Below are positions 7,958 to 17,950 of a stretch of 64,000 nucleotides of DNA, piece after piece. Where the stretch lies: assembly GCA_041737835.1 (NCBI GenBank), contig JBGSQY010000031.1. One strand, written 5' to 3'. Under the pieces are notes generated by a model. The model saw nothing but the letters and a program-made list of their open reading frames with translations. It had not been told where the DNA came from and did no database searches. The DNA comes from Bythopirellula sp041737835. GTDB lineage: Bacteria > Planctomycetota > Planctomycetia > Pirellulales > Lacipirellulaceae. Made by a program: the position numbers and the translations under genes. How positions within the stretch are numbered: position 1 is the stretch's first letter; each line of letters opens with the position of its first letter.

Positions 7958-9847
7958 TTAATTCTTGAGCGCCAGCTGGGGCGCGAAATCGGCGCGAGGG
8001 GAAACGCCAGGGAGCACGTTGTTTGTTGGTTGGGGACAGCCGATGTCATGGACCAACACGCGAGATGCACCAACAAAATAGGTATGAAACTCGCCAACTT
8101 CCAAATTGTAAGCCACGGCTTCTTCGCCTTCTTTGGTAGATTGAAGTTTCAAGGAACCACCAATGGCAACCAATTGCTGACTGGTTTTCAGAAATTTAGC
8201 CATCTCCCAACCGTGGCCGCTGATCCAGAAGCGATGTCCACGAGTGGCAACGATTGTCTCTTCACCAATCACAAGGTTGACCGTCGGACTCGGCGGACCT
8301 ACCGTCGTATCAATGACCGGACGATAACTGAGCTCTCCCGTGTGAGGGTCCTGGCTCAAGACGAGCGTGCCGACTTTGATCTTTTCGATCGCTACAGGAC
8401 CTTCACGAGTCCAAACCGGGGTGCCAGCAATAAAACAGGAATGGGTTTCCCCAAAAGCCAAATCCGCGAATTCGCGAGTCCGATCAAACTGATCGATCGT
8501 TTCGTAAGTTGGCAGAATATCGGAAGTGTTAAGTTCGTTATGCAGATTCCATTCCCTCCACCAATCGATCGCCTCGGCTCCTTCGTCCTTACCGCGGACA
8601 ACTTGCAAAACAGATTGCACCCGAGCATTTCCTTCCTCGCGCGCGGCATTAATGGCTGCGACTCGTTCCTTGGCGTCAGCAATTTGCGCAGCGGCATTTC
8701 CCTCGTCACGAATTTGATCGGACCAGATTGGCCCAAATCGTGGTGCATTTGTGACCACGCCGGGCACACGGGAAAGGCGGGGACTGTCTTGCCTGCTGCC
8801 CATAGCGTATTGGGTCAAGAACGTTGTGGCACGGGTATGCTTGAAATTGGCGAGCGGCCCCGCTTCGTAGTAATCTTCCAGCACGGTAATCGAACCGTTG
8901 GGAAGACGATTCACCGAAACTCCCAGTTCGATCGGCGCCGCCAAATTGGCCATCAGTTGCGGCACAAAGTCTGTTTGCCTCCGGTACTTCAGCGCGTGAG
9001 CAGCGCTGGCTCGAATTTCTGCATCCGAACCATAGAGTGATGACTCCACCAGACATAAAGTCGCATTGTGTTCGGGTATGCTTGAAAGGGCCGTGATGGC
9101 GGCCAGCTGCAATTGCCGTAAGAATTGCGTACCTTTGTCCTTACCAAACTTACTAAGGATTCGCCGCTCATTCTTGGCATCGGTCAGCACGATGTCCATG
9201 AGCGCATTAACAGCACCGGGGTCATCGATCTGGGCAATGCTTTTGATGGCAATCGCGCGTTCCTTGCCATCGGTCCGCTCGGCATCGCGGATGGCCAATT
9301 TGAGCAGTTTGGCGTATTCGTTGTAATTCTTGTCTGCTGCCTCGTCATCCGCTTTGTATTTTTCAATCTCCTCGGCGGTCAGGTATTCACCTCGATAAGG
9401 CCGAACTTCCAAGGCTCCTAACGCTTCGCTGTTCTTGTTGTCGTGCCGCAAGACGTTGAACCAATGCCAGCGGGCTTCCAACTGCAAACCTTGTGTTTGA
9501 CACCAACGGGCCAGTTCCGCATGGGCGGTGAGTGTGTCGACGCCTGCCGCAACCCGCTCGCGGTACTCGAGCCAACTGGGGTCATGAGCCACGCCCTCTT
9601 CAACTTTTTGAAGCGACGACCAGCGGCCATTGTGGAGGACTTGCCCACTTTGCCAACGGGCAAGATTGTTCTCGGGATCTTGGGCGAGCACGTCCGCCAA
9701 GAGAGAATCACGGAGCTGGTCGTTGCCAGCAATGTCTGCGGCGAGTGCTTGTTGAAAAACTGTGTGGACCGGCTGCTGCTTCACTTCCGCGGAAGCGAAC
9801 GCCGACAACGAAACCACGCAGAGCGCAGCGTAAAGAGCCTTTTTCAT
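7958..9847 (-). CDS. Exported helical-repeat protein with C-terminal Hint (intein/hedgehog-like) domain
   Basis: A 629-residue protein. The start at ATG 9847 is supported by GGAGCAGGA just upstream and by the signal peptide MKKALYAALCVVSLSAFASA. Residues 25-450 are helical, with TPR-like and HEAT-like features (ALMDIVLTDAKNERR, AEIRASAAHALKY). A Hint domain occupies about 470-603: Cys471 in CFIAGTPVWT, then RGHRFWISGHGWEMA and YNLEVGEFHTYFVG. The closing motif is VLVHD with Asp601, where self-cleaving Hint domains have Asn followed by Cys, Ser or Thr; Ile comes next here. A tail of 28 residues follows. The N-terminal nucleophile is intact but C-terminal cleavage looks disabled, so it may cleave or ligate only at its N side, or not at all. 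Function unknown. Confidence 0.87.
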   Translation of the reverse strand: MKKALYAALCVVSLSAFASAEVKQQPVHTVFQQALAADIAGNDQLRDSLLADVLAQDPENNLARWQSGQVLHNGRWSSLQKVEEGVAHDPSWLEYRERVAAGVDTLTAHAELARWCQTQGLQLEARWHWFNVLRHDNKNSEALGALEVRPYRGEYLTAEEIEKYKADDEAADKNYNEYAKLLKLAIRDAERTDGKERAIAIKSIAQIDDPGAVNALMDIVLTDAKNERRILSKFGKDKGTQFLRQLQLAAITALSSIPEHNATLCLVESSLYGSDAEIRASAAHALKYRRQTDFVPQLMANLAAPIELGVSVNRLPNGSITVLEDYYEAGPLANFKHTRATTFLTQYAMGSRQDSPRLSRVPGVVTNAPRFGPIWSDQIRDEGNAAAQIADAKERVAAINAAREEGNARVQSVLQVVRGKDEGAEAIDWWREWNLHNELNTSDILPTYETIDQFDRTREFADLAFGETHSCFIAGTPVWTREGPVAIEKIKVGTLVLSQDPHTGELSYRPVIDTTVGPPSPTVNLVIGEETIVATRGHRFWISGHGWEMAKFLKTSQQLVAIGGSLKLQSTKEGEEAVAYNLEVGEFHTYFVGASRVLVHDIGCPQPTNNVLPGVSPRADFAPQLALKN

Positions 9848-9896
9848 GTTCCTGCTCCGTTTCCTCCCCAAAATTGATAGAAACGAACCAGCCACT

Positions 9897-9924
9897 AATA
9901 TACCGGTTCTCCAGCAAAAGGCAA
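9897..9924 (-). promoter_or_regulatory. Candidate promoter of the Hint-domain gene
   Basis: On the minus strand TTGCCT (9924-9919) and TATATT (9902-9897) are separated by 16 bases, upstream of ATG 9847. This fits a sigma70-type promoter by eye. No experimental support. Confidence 0.35.
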
Positions 9925-10026
9925 AATGCTTTTTTGGCCGGTATTGAGTTGGAGAATACAACTCTTTCAGCATTGGATTCGGGCTGGGCAACGCAATTAT
10001 GACCAGCGACCGATTTAAGCCCTTTT

Positions 10027-10791
10027 TTAGACGACAAACTCGGAGCTAGGTTGATTGTGCTCGCTCTCGGGGTCGGTAATGACGGGCTGAATGACGGGTG
10101 GGGCGTCTGCAATCGAATCGTTGGGAACGTCCGGCGAGGTGTGTTGCTTCTCGGAAAGATCAATCACCGGATTGCTAGGGCTCTCCACTGTCGGTGGTTC
10201 GCTTATGAAATCCACAGGCAGAGAGTCGGAGGCTTCGTTAGGTGCGTCAACCGTGCTCTCGCTGGGAATGACCGAAGAATTTGGACCTTGCATCGGCTGT
10301 TGCACTGCAAGCGGTTCAGGCTCAGGCCCTGGCTCGACGGGCTGGATGACTCGTGGAGGTTCTTCGGTTGGATTTTCGCCGAGCGAAGCAAACACAGCAT
10401 TGAGCGCGACTAAGTCCTGGGGGATTCTCGATTCAAATGTTTCGAGCTTCAACGGTTGTTGGACGCTCCATTCCTGCCGAGTCGATTCTTCCACTTGCCA
10501 AGCATCGAAGACTTGCTGCATTAAAAAGTCAATGTCGTGTGAATCTGTTGTCGCTGGGGATTGATAATAGTATGCCAGTCCGCGACGTTCAGTCTCTTGG
10601 AATGCATAATTCTCGCTGCTTTCAAACTCGCTTGCCGAGGAGAGCATTGTCAGCAGGGGCAACAAGGCGCTGGGAGCATTGCGATGCTCAAGTCGCTCAG
10701 GCATCAACAGACGCCGCGGCGCGCAGTACGAGCCGCGGGACCGAATCGCCCCGCCTGAGAGCTCAGCTAGCCATTGCTGCGATTGCATCAT
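10027..10791 (-). CDS. LExR-motif exported protein, acidic and Pro-rich
   Basis: A 254-residue protein of unknown function. Start at ATG 10791 (a second ATG at 10788 and a GTG at 10797 are alternatives). The N-terminus has an Arg-rich part, then RRLLMPERLEHRNAPSALLP and a hydrophobic stretch. This resembles the LEPR-XLL export motif at the start of many large planctomycete proteins, as in the giant gene upstream. The rest is acidic and Pro/Glu/Val-rich (QPVEPGPEPEPL) with no domain I recognise. It follows the giant gene on the same strand after 346 bases and precedes the Hint gene. Probably a surface protein; the product is short for this class. Confidence 0.7.
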   Translation of the reverse strand: MMQSQQWLAELSGGAIRSRGSYCAPRRLLMPERLEHRNAPSALLPLLTMLSSASEFESSENYAFQETERRGLAYYYQSPATTDSHDIDFLMQQVFDAWQVEESTRQEWSVQQPLKLETFESRIPQDLVALNAVFASLGENPTEEPPRVIQPVEPGPEPEPLAVQQPMQGPNSSVIPSESTVDAPNEASDSLPVDFISEPPTVESPSNPVIDLSEKQHTSPDVPNDSIADAPPVIQPVITDPESEHNQPSSEFVV

Positions 10792-11137
10792 AGTCACTCA
10801 AAATTGATGGAGGCCTGTTGCGCTGTTGGCAACTTATCGTTGCCAAGCCGCGCTTCGGCAGACTACCAACATCTAAGATGTCACTGCTTCCCCAATTCTT
10901 ATGTTCGACTAAGCTTGCCAGTCGCCACGACTCGCTGGCAGTTTAGACACGACTCTAGCGGTCGTGACGCATGTTTGGGCTGGCGATTAGCAATCACAAG
11001 GCACAGGAACAGCGTAACCGTTACTGGTCCTAGTTCGGGTGTTTTTAGAGTTTGAGCCCCCATCCGTCCAGGGCAACCCCGGCTGCTGGGCAGGTGCAGT
11101 GCTACTAGCGAAGAACAATTGCCGGAATCACCGTCTT
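10792..11137. other. Intergenic region rich in inverted repeats
   Basis: No gene is visible. Several hairpins can be drawn: TTGGCAAC (10826-10833) with GTTGCCAA (10839-10846), an 8-bp stem with a 5-base loop; TGCCAG (10916-10921) with CTGGCA (10935-10940); CACGAC (10948-10953) with GTCGTG (10961-10966); and a near-palindrome ACATCTAAGATGT around 10869. It lies upstream of the LExR gene on the minus strand. It could be a structured leader, a terminator zone for the giant gene, or both; I recognise no known riboswitch consensus. Confidence 0.45.
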
Positions 11138-14100
11138 TCAGAACTGCCAGGCAATTTGTAGCTCGGCCATAGATTCGTCTTCGGCATCGTCATGCGTCTC
11201 GGCGAAGGGTCGCGCGAGCGTCGTGGCGACTTCCTCGGCCTGGGGAACGTAAGCGGCAAAGGCGTCGTCTTGGATCGCAAGATCGAAGGTGGTCGTCGCC
11301 ACGAAATCATCGGCAACGATCGAAGTCGCCAGTTCTGCTTCACGAACATACGAGAAAGCGAAGACGGGGACGGATTGCAGTGCCGCAGTGGATGGCACAG
11401 ATTCGGCAGCCGATGAAGCGACGACTTCAATTTCCACAGAAGCAAGCGAAGATGTAACCGATGGCGGAGCGACTGCTGGAACCGACTGAACGCCGACTTG
11501 CTTGGACGGCAGGATTGCCGCGGTCGCAGTGACCACCACACTTTGTGGTGAAGTCGTGATAACAACCTCGGACGGCTCGGTCACAGCGGGAACGGATGGC
11601 GTTGAACTTGTGCCGGTTCTTCCCCAACGATTGACGAGTCGTGAAAAGCGAGGTGTTGGCGTTTCGACTTCCACCGTCGCAGGTGTGCTGACCTCAACGA
11701 CAACGGGATCGATGATTGTTTCTGGTTTGCTGGCCTCGGGAGTAAATTCTGAAACGACGGCTTCGGAAATTTCGCTCACTGGCGGTTCAGGTTCAATCGT
11801 TTCAATCACAACTGGCGTGACTTCAACGACGACTTCGACTGGTGTTTCGATAACAGAGGGGGCGACTTCTTCGACGATTGCTGGCGTGAGGGGTTCGGAA
11901 ATCTGTGGCGTCGAAACCGGCTCGGTGGCAACCATCTCAGGAGTGGCCTCGGCAACGGGCGGTGAGACTGGTTCATCAACAACTTCGACCACAGGTGGCA
12001 CAACCGGCGTTGCTTCCGACAAAGCATTTTGACGTTGCGTCAGCCGATTGAATCGGGACGGCGGCGCGGTGAGGGGTTGTTGTGCGGAAGGAGTCACAAC
12101 CTCGGCCACGGGAACGACCACCGATGCTTCGATCACGGGCTCGATGATTTCGGCGACAACAGTTGTCTGAGCGCGGCGAGCCAAAAGTTTCGTGAAGCGT
12201 TCGGTAGGCGGAGTCGCGGGAACGGCGAGCGTTGTTTCCACGACGGTTGCTGGAACCTTCGTAGGGATGTTCACAACGATCGGCGTTGAATCGCTGGGAG
12301 TGCTCTCCTCGGCTTTGTTCGCACTGGTGGTTGGGGCCGAAGTCGTTTTCAAAGGGATGACAAAGGTTGTTGCAACAGCAACACTAACTGGAGTCGGTGT
12401 CGTTGTCGGCGTGGGCGCTGCCGCGGCACTGACGACCACCGGCGGATCGAAATTCCCAACCAACGGTAAGGAATAGCTATTGCCGAATTGGGCGAACAGG
12501 TCGTTGCCGAAGGGGGATGTATTGAACGAGACAAAGCCGTTGCCCGCGGTGAAGCGGTCGGCGATCGTCCCTTCGACGGCGATTGTGTTAGGGTCGTCCG
12601 CCGACATGAGGAAATACCATTGTCCCTGTTGACCCGGCGCGAGAATCGCGCCGTCGGGGAGATACAAGCCGAGGTCGTCGATGCCGTCGCCGTTCATGTC
12701 GCCCGCGACGGGCCGCTCGCGGACCCCGGCAAAGCCGTTGGGATTCTCGGGAGTGCCAACACGTGCGGTCAGCAATGTCGTTGACCAGGTGTTGGCCGCG
12801 GTGGCCAGCGCGATTGAGAAGCGGTTCGCTCCATTGGCAGGACTGTAAGTTGCTAGATCGTCGAGCCCATCGCCGTTGAAATCGCCGACGACCGGATAGC
12901 CGATCATGTTGGGGATCGTCACCGCGGAATCGGCATTGAGCAGATAATCGTGATCGGTATCGAAATACCACGTCGTGCCCGTGAAGACGCCGACTTCATC
13001 ACCATTGGCGGCGTTGCCATCGAAGTTGCCCGCGACTGGAATGCCGTTAATACCAAGAGGATCAATTTGCACGATATCGGGAATGCCATCATTATCGACG
13101 TCGATCTGCCAACGCCATTGACTGCCCGAACGGCCGTAGACGGCCAACTTATCGAAGCCATCGGTCGTGGCTGAACCCTCGGGCGAAAAGTTGCCCGCGA
13201 GAATGCCATCGGTCGAGTTTCCCAGCAAGAATGCCAAATCGCGATTCGTGGGATCGGTCGTGTTGGGATCAAATACGAAGTTGCCATTGCCATCGATGAA
13301 AACTTGCCCACCGGCGTAGATGCCGAACTCGGGCATGGAATCGATTGTGAACCGCGCGACAAAGTTTCCGCCGGGGACGCCGTCGCCGCTGGGGAACGTT
13401 GGGTTCACGGGCTGCGACGCATTCGATTCGCCGTCGAGACGATTCCCTTCGGTATCGCGAAGCTGGTCGGAGACCGTCAACGTATAGCGATCATCCGCGA
13501 GCGGGCGAGCAAACGTCAAGACAACGCTAGCCGTCGCGGGTTGGCCCACGACAATTGGATCGGGAATCACTTGCACGGAAGTAATCGGCACAATGCCGGT
13601 CGCATCGCCCACCAGCGAATACAACGCGGGGTTCGCGGCAAAGGCAAAGTCGAGCGCGGGGGCGTCTCCCACATTCGAGCGTGGTGGCACATCGCGGAAG
13701 CTGATCGTCAGCGTACGGGCGGTGACCGTGGGACCAATCGGCGAGAACACATTGGTGCTGTTGGTGTTGTCGCTCACCGAAACGCCGGTCACTTGCGGGC
13801 CATTAAGTTGGTTCTCGGCTTCGGTGGCACCGATGTCGATCCGCGACACCGCGTTGCCGTCGCCATCACGCACGCGCGTAAATGGCAAGCCGCGTTGATC
13901 GAACTCGGGGACGCCGTCGATTCCGGCAAAGTCAGTGGGATCGCCCAGATCAATCGCGGGGCTGCCGGGGCGTGCCAAGTGGGTCCGCGTCGGTCCGCCA
14001 TTCTCGGCCAAGTCGAACAGCATGGGGTCAGCCACCAAGGTTTGATCGCCCGGTTCGGTGAACTCCACCAAGGCGCTACCCGAGCCAATCAAGTTGTAAC

Positions 14101-17100
14101 CTTGCGAGACAAACGTGTTCGGTACGGTGGTGTCGACATCGCTGCTGACGTTGCCGGCGATGATGGTCGAATGAACTTCGGTGCTGGCGTCGACATCGCC
14201 AGAGGAAAAGACACCGCTGCCGCCACCCACGGCGGCAGCGTTGTTCGTGATTGTGCTAAACAGGATTTGCGTGAGGCCTTCAAAATTGAAGACACCACCG
14301 CCGACATTGACCGCAGAGTTGCCGGAGATCGTAGAATTGATAATCACCACTGGCACATCGAGCGCCGTGTCGCTGACGATTCCACCGCCACTATCCGTGG
14401 CGGAATTGTCGGCCAAAGTCGAATTCACGAAGGTCGTGGGGCCCGTGACATAAAGCCCGCCACCTTGAGCGGCCGTGTTGCCTGCAATCTCCGTGTTGCG
14501 TACGGTGAGCGTTTCGGAGCTGAAGATCGCGCCACCGTTGCCGGTAAAATTAGCGCCGGTAAGCGTCAAGCCATTGATTGTGACTGTAAGGTCGGCAGCG
14601 AGATTTTCGATGTTCAAGAGGCGTGAATCACCATTACCGGCCCCATCAATTGTGATGCCATTGGCCAGCCCGCTGGCGTCGATGGTCAGATCGTCCGTGA
14701 TCGCGAGTTCGCCCAACGTGAGCGGGATCGTTTGGCCATCAAGGGCCGCGGCAAACACTATCGTGTCGGTTCCTGAGTTGCCGTTGGCAAAATTGATCGC
14801 CTCGCGGAGCGAAAAATCGCCGACTGCAAAATTGCCGTCATCTTCATCTTCTAAGTTGTCGACGACTAACGTCCCGGCGAGCAGCGCTTCGATGCTGTTG
14901 AAGGCAATGGTCTTACGGCTGGCGGTGAACGTGATCGTGCCGTTGGTGGGAGGAACCGAAGGGACAATCGCGTCGGCTATGCCGGAGAGTTGCAGGATCA
15001 GGCGATCACCGGGGGCGTTTGAGGGGGCGCCACCGTTGATCTGCATAGGGGTATCGACGCTGGGGGCAACAATGAATGTGTCTTCATCGTCACCGCCGTT
15101 GACTGTAAGCTGAGTCGCGGTGATTGTTCCCAGGATGCTAATCATCGCTCCCACGTCGGGGGCATCGGCATCGGTGACGTCGGCATTCGCCACGACGTTG
15201 CCGGCATTGGTGATCGTGGCCCCCGCCGCGAAGATAAAATTATCGCCCGCGTTGAACGTTAAATTATTACCGTTGGCGTCAATTGTGACGCCGCTTGCAA
15301 TCGTGAGATCATCACCCGCCGCCGCGGAATCGGTCGAGGTGAACGTGCTGTCGCCGCCGACCGTGACGTTGCCATTGATCGTAAGCGGGCTCGAAGCCGT
15401 GATCGTGGCACTGCCGCCGGCAGTGAGTTGATTGAGCGTCAACGCACCCGTGTTGACGATATTCACCGCACCGCTTGTCACGTTGGTCACGATAAGTTGT
15501 GGGGTCGTGGTTTCAATCGCGGCGGTGCTTGTGCCGATACCCGTGGAGGCTAATAAGCTCAATGTAGCGGTTTCAATCTTGCTGATGGTGTTGGCTGTGG
15601 AATCGGTGATCGCGCCACCACCGGCATCGAGCGTCACGGAAGTCGGTGCTGTGATCGTCGCGCCTAGCGTAATATTCTCACTGAGAATGGCAACGGAGTT
15701 TGCCGTCGTGATGTTGCCATTCACGGCCACAGCGTCGGTGCCTGTGCCGGTTTGCATGGTGAAATTCTGATTGAGATGCGCATTGGCTGCCGATGTCACG
15801 GTGATCGTGTCGTTGCCGTCGGTGCCGACCGTGGTGTCGATCACAAGATTGGTGTTATTCCAAAATGCCGCAGCTTCGATGGCGACGCCGCCACTCGTGC
15901 CCGACACGCGCAACGCGGGGTTGGTTCCGCCGGAAGCGAAATCGACTCCTTCTTGAATCGTGAGGACATCATCAGCGCTGGGCAAATTCAACGTGGCGTT
16001 GGCCATGCCGCTGATGTCGACTGGGGCCAGACTCGCGAAGGTGATCGCCTGGCCATCGACGGTGACAATGCCGTTGCCCGGCGTGGTGGCATCAGGCGTA
16101 TACACGGCGTCTTCCGCGCCCGTTCCTACCACGGCGAGCGCATCGCTTCCGGCACCGCCGTCGAAACTGACGGCAAGCCCCGCGGCAGTGACCGCCGACA
16201 GCACTGTGAGCGTGTCGTTGCCGGCGAGCCCATTGACGATGACCCCATTTCCGGCAATGGCGGCAATCGGAATACGAACTTCGTTCGTGCCGTTGCCGGA
16301 AGAACCGGCGACGTCGGTCGTGAGCAATTGGCTCGAATCACGCACGACGAGATTCGCGCCGTCGATTGCAAGTTCGAAGTCGTTATTCGTACCACCAACG
16401 ACTTGATCTGCAATCACCAAATTCAGCGAGCTGTCCAGCGTGATGTTTTTCGGTGTCGCTGTCCCCACGGGGGCTTCAAACGCACCCATGTCGATACGGG
16501 CCGAGCCGCTGCCATCGCCATCCAAAACCCGCGCGAAGCCGGAACCGCGTTGATCGAAGCTGGGTATTGAGCCCACACCAGCGACGGCCGTGGGGTCTCC
16601 CGTGTCGATGGCGGGACTGCCAGAGAGCAAGGCGTGAGTGAACGTCGCTCCGCCGTTATTGGCCAGTGGACCCAGCACGGCGCTCATGTCGAGCAGATTG
16701 CCCGTGCCTGAGACGTTGGTGATCCCGGTCCCCGCGGTGCTGCCGACGAGACTGTAACTGATCGTGGTTGTGCCGACGGCTTTGAGATCCGCATTACCAC
16801 CTGTCGCTGTGTTGCCCGCAATAATCGTGTGCGACAAAACAACATTCGTTGAGGCATAGAAACCGCCTCCCACGCCGTTCTGCGACTGGTTGTTGGCAAT
16901 CGTGCTGTGAAAAGCGTTAATGCCCTCTTGTGTAAAAACGCCAGCACCATGGGCACCTGTCCCGGTCGTGCTGTTTCCGCTAATGGTCGAACTGTTGAGG
17001 ATAACACTTGGGGCTGAGATGCCTCCACCCACGGAATTGGTACCTTGAGTTTGGTTTCCACTTACGGTCGAGTTAAAGACGGAGGCATTGAGTGCGTAAA

Positions 17101-17902
17101 TTCCACCCCCTAAGGAATTCTGGCCAGCCGTGCTATTCCCGGATACGGTCGAGTTGTTCAAAGTCAGATTGATCGCCGAGATTCCCCCTCCACCACTTGT
17201 GGTACCTGCTGTGGTGTTATTGCTGATCGTGGAATTGGCGATCGACAAAACGCCGACCGACTGTATACCTCCACCATCGGCATTGTTACCAAGCGTCGAG
17301 TTTCCGGTGATCGTTACGTCCGAAATTGTCAGTGTTCCCTCAGACGCCGAACGGATTGCCCCGCCACTGAAAGTGGTTTCTACCCCCGAGTTGCTGCCAA
17401 CCGTTCGTCCACCTGTGAGGGTGAGTCCGCTAATATTGAAATCGCCCAAGGTCGCGGTGATGTTGAAAATTCGCGACAACTGATTGGCATCGACGATGAT
17501 GTTGGTCGCGAGCGCCGAGGCATCGATTGTCAGCGCTTCGGTGATCGCCAACTCGGTGCCGGTCGTGAGTTCGATCGTTTGACCAGTCAGCCCAGGAATG
17601 AAGCCAATATTGTCGGCGCCCGGCGTGGCGTTCGCCGCGAGGATCGCTTCGCGGAGCGAAATTCCATCGCCTCCCGCATTGCCAATCAAAGCGGTGATCG
17701 ACGACGTATCGCCATTCACGACATCGAGGGCGTTACCTACGGTCACAGCTGCTAGCACCCGCCGATCTTCGAGTAGTTCGGCAGCGAGGCGGCGCGGGCC
17801 CTGTACAGCACGACCCTGTGCGACACGGCCTTGGCGGCGAACTCCTTTGGTCAGGCGGCTAGCGATGAGAGATTTCCAGCGCAGCATCTCACGGTCCCAC
17901 AT
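11138..17902 (-). CDS. Giant LEPR-type surface protein with two beta-helix modules and FG-GAP-like repeats
   Basis: 2254 residues. I start at ATG 17902; TTG 17905 and ATG 17887 are alternatives. An Arg-rich N-terminus ends in ELLEDRRVLAA (about 43-53), the LEPR-XLL-type export motif. Two CSLREA-like beta-helix modules follow, opening with ISLREAILAANATPGADNI (about 80) and DFSLREAINFANG (about 1030), each ending in a choice-of-anchor-Q-like segment (AIDTGDP..DQRG..DMGAFE and AIDLGDP..DQRG..DIGATE). An FG-GAP/VCBS-like region (about 1525-1800) has DNDGIPDI, DFNGDGLDDLATY and DMNGDGIDDLGLY Ca-binding loops. The last 450 residues are Thr/Val/Pro/Glu-rich with three basic RF(T/N/S)(K/R)L motifs. 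Likely a calcium-stabilised cell-surface adhesin or filament; ligand unknown. Confidence 0.88.
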   Translation of the reverse strand: MWDREMLRWKSLIASRLTKGVRRQGRVAQGRAVQGPRRLAAELLEDRRVLAAVTVGNALDVVNGDTSSITALIGNAGGDGISLREAILAANATPGADNIGFIPGLTGQTIELTTGTELAITEALTIDASALATNIIVDANQLSRIFNITATLGDFNISGLTLTGGRTVGSNSGVETTFSGGAIRSASEGTLTISDVTITGNSTLGNNADGGGIQSVGVLSIANSTISNNTTAGTTSGGGGISAINLTLNNSTVSGNSTAGQNSLGGGIYALNASVFNSTVSGNQTQGTNSVGGGISAPSVILNSSTISGNSTTGTGAHGAGVFTQEGINAFHSTIANNQSQNGVGGGFYASTNVVLSHTIIAGNTATGGNADLKAVGTTTISYSLVGSTAGTGITNVSGTGNLLDMSAVLGPLANNGGATFTHALLSGSPAIDTGDPTAVAGVGSIPSFDQRGSGFARVLDGDGSGSARIDMGAFEAPVGTATPKNITLDSSLNLVIADQVVGGTNNDFELAIDGANLVVRDSSQLLTTDVAGSSGNGTNEVRIPIAAIAGNGVIVNGLAGNDTLTVLSAVTAAGLAVSFDGGAGSDALAVVGTGAEDAVYTPDATTPGNGIVTVDGQAITFASLAPVDISGMANATLNLPSADDVLTIQEGVDFASGGTNPALRVSGTSGGVAIEAAAFWNNTNLVIDTTVGTDGNDTITVTSAANAHLNQNFTMQTGTGTDAVAVNGNITTANSVAILSENITLGATITAPTSVTLDAGGGAITDSTANTISKIETATLSLLASTGIGTSTAAIETTTPQLIVTNVTSGAVNIVNTGALTLNQLTAGGSATITASSPLTINGNVTVGGDSTFTSTDSAAAGDDLTIASGVTIDANGNNLTFNAGDNFIFAAGATITNAGNVVANADVTDADAPDVGAMISILGTITATQLTVNGGDDEDTFIVAPSVDTPMQINGGAPSNAPGDRLILQLSGIADAIVPSVPPTNGTITFTASRKTIAFNSIEALLAGTLVVDNLEDEDDGNFAVGDFSLREAINFANGNSGTDTIVFAAALDGQTIPLTLGELAITDDLTIDASGLANGITIDGAGNGDSRLLNIENLAADLTVTINGLTLTGANFTGNGGAIFSSETLTVRNTEIAGNTAAQGGGLYVTGPTTFVNSTLADNSATDSGGGIVSDTALDVPVVIINSTISGNSAVNVGGGVFNFEGLTQILFSTITNNAAAVGGGSGVFSSGDVDASTEVHSTIIAGNVSSDVDTTVPNTFVSQGYNLIGSGSALVEFTEPGDQTLVADPMLFDLAENGGPTRTHLARPGSPAIDLGDPTDFAGIDGVPEFDQRGLPFTRVRDGDGNAVSRIDIGATEAENQLNGPQVTGVSVSDNTNSTNVFSPIGPTVTARTLTISFRDVPPRSNVGDAPALDFAFAANPALYSLVGDATGIVPITSVQVIPDPIVVGQPATASVVLTFARPLADDRYTLTVSDQLRDTEGNRLDGESNASQPVNPTFPSGDGVPGGNFVARFTIDSMPEFGIYAGGQVFIDGNGNFVFDPNTTDPTNRDLAFLLGNSTDGILAGNFSPEGSATTDGFDKLAVYGRSGSQWRWQIDVDNDGIPDIVQIDPLGINGIPVAGNFDGNAANGDEVGVFTGTTWYFDTDHDYLLNADSAVTIPNMIGYPVVGDFNGDGLDDLATYSPANGANRFSIALATAANTWSTTLLTARVGTPENPNGFAGVRERPVAGDMNGDGIDDLGLYLPDGAILAPGQQGQWYFLMSADDPNTIAVEGTIADRFTAGNGFVSFNTSPFGNDLFAQFGNSYSLPLVGNFDPPVVVSAAAAPTPTTTPTPVSVAVATTFVIPLKTTSAPTTSANKAEESTPSDSTPIVVNIPTKVPATVVETTLAVPATPPTERFTKLLARRAQTTVVAEIIEPVIEASVVVPVAEVVTPSAQQPLTAPPSRFNRLTQRQNALSEATPVVPPVVEVVDEPVSPPVAEATPEMVATEPVSTPQISEPLTPAIVEEVAPSVIETPVEVVVEVTPVVIETIEPEPPVSEISEAVVSEFTPEASKPETIIDPVVVEVSTPATVEVETPTPRFSRLVNRWGRTGTSSTPSVPAVTEPSEVVITTSPQSVVVTATAAILPSKQVGVQSVPAVAPPSVTSSLASVEIEVVASSAAESVPSTAALQSVPVFAFSYVREAELATSIVADDFVATTTFDLAIQDDAFAAYVPQAEEVATTLARPFAETHDDAEDESMAELQIAWQF

Positions 17903-17950
17903 CAAGGAAGCAAATCAAGTAGCAAGCGGGGCCGGCCAATGGCGCGAAAA

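Noticed and set aside
7958..9847. A polymorphic toxin system based on the Hint domain.
   Set aside because: No toxin domain follows the Hint domain (only 28 residues) and no immunity gene lies next to it.
11138..17902. The giant protein as an autotransporter (type V secretion).
   Set aside because: There is no C-terminal beta-barrel; the last residues (ELQIAWQF) follow a disordered tail, and the N-terminus carries a LEPR-type motif.
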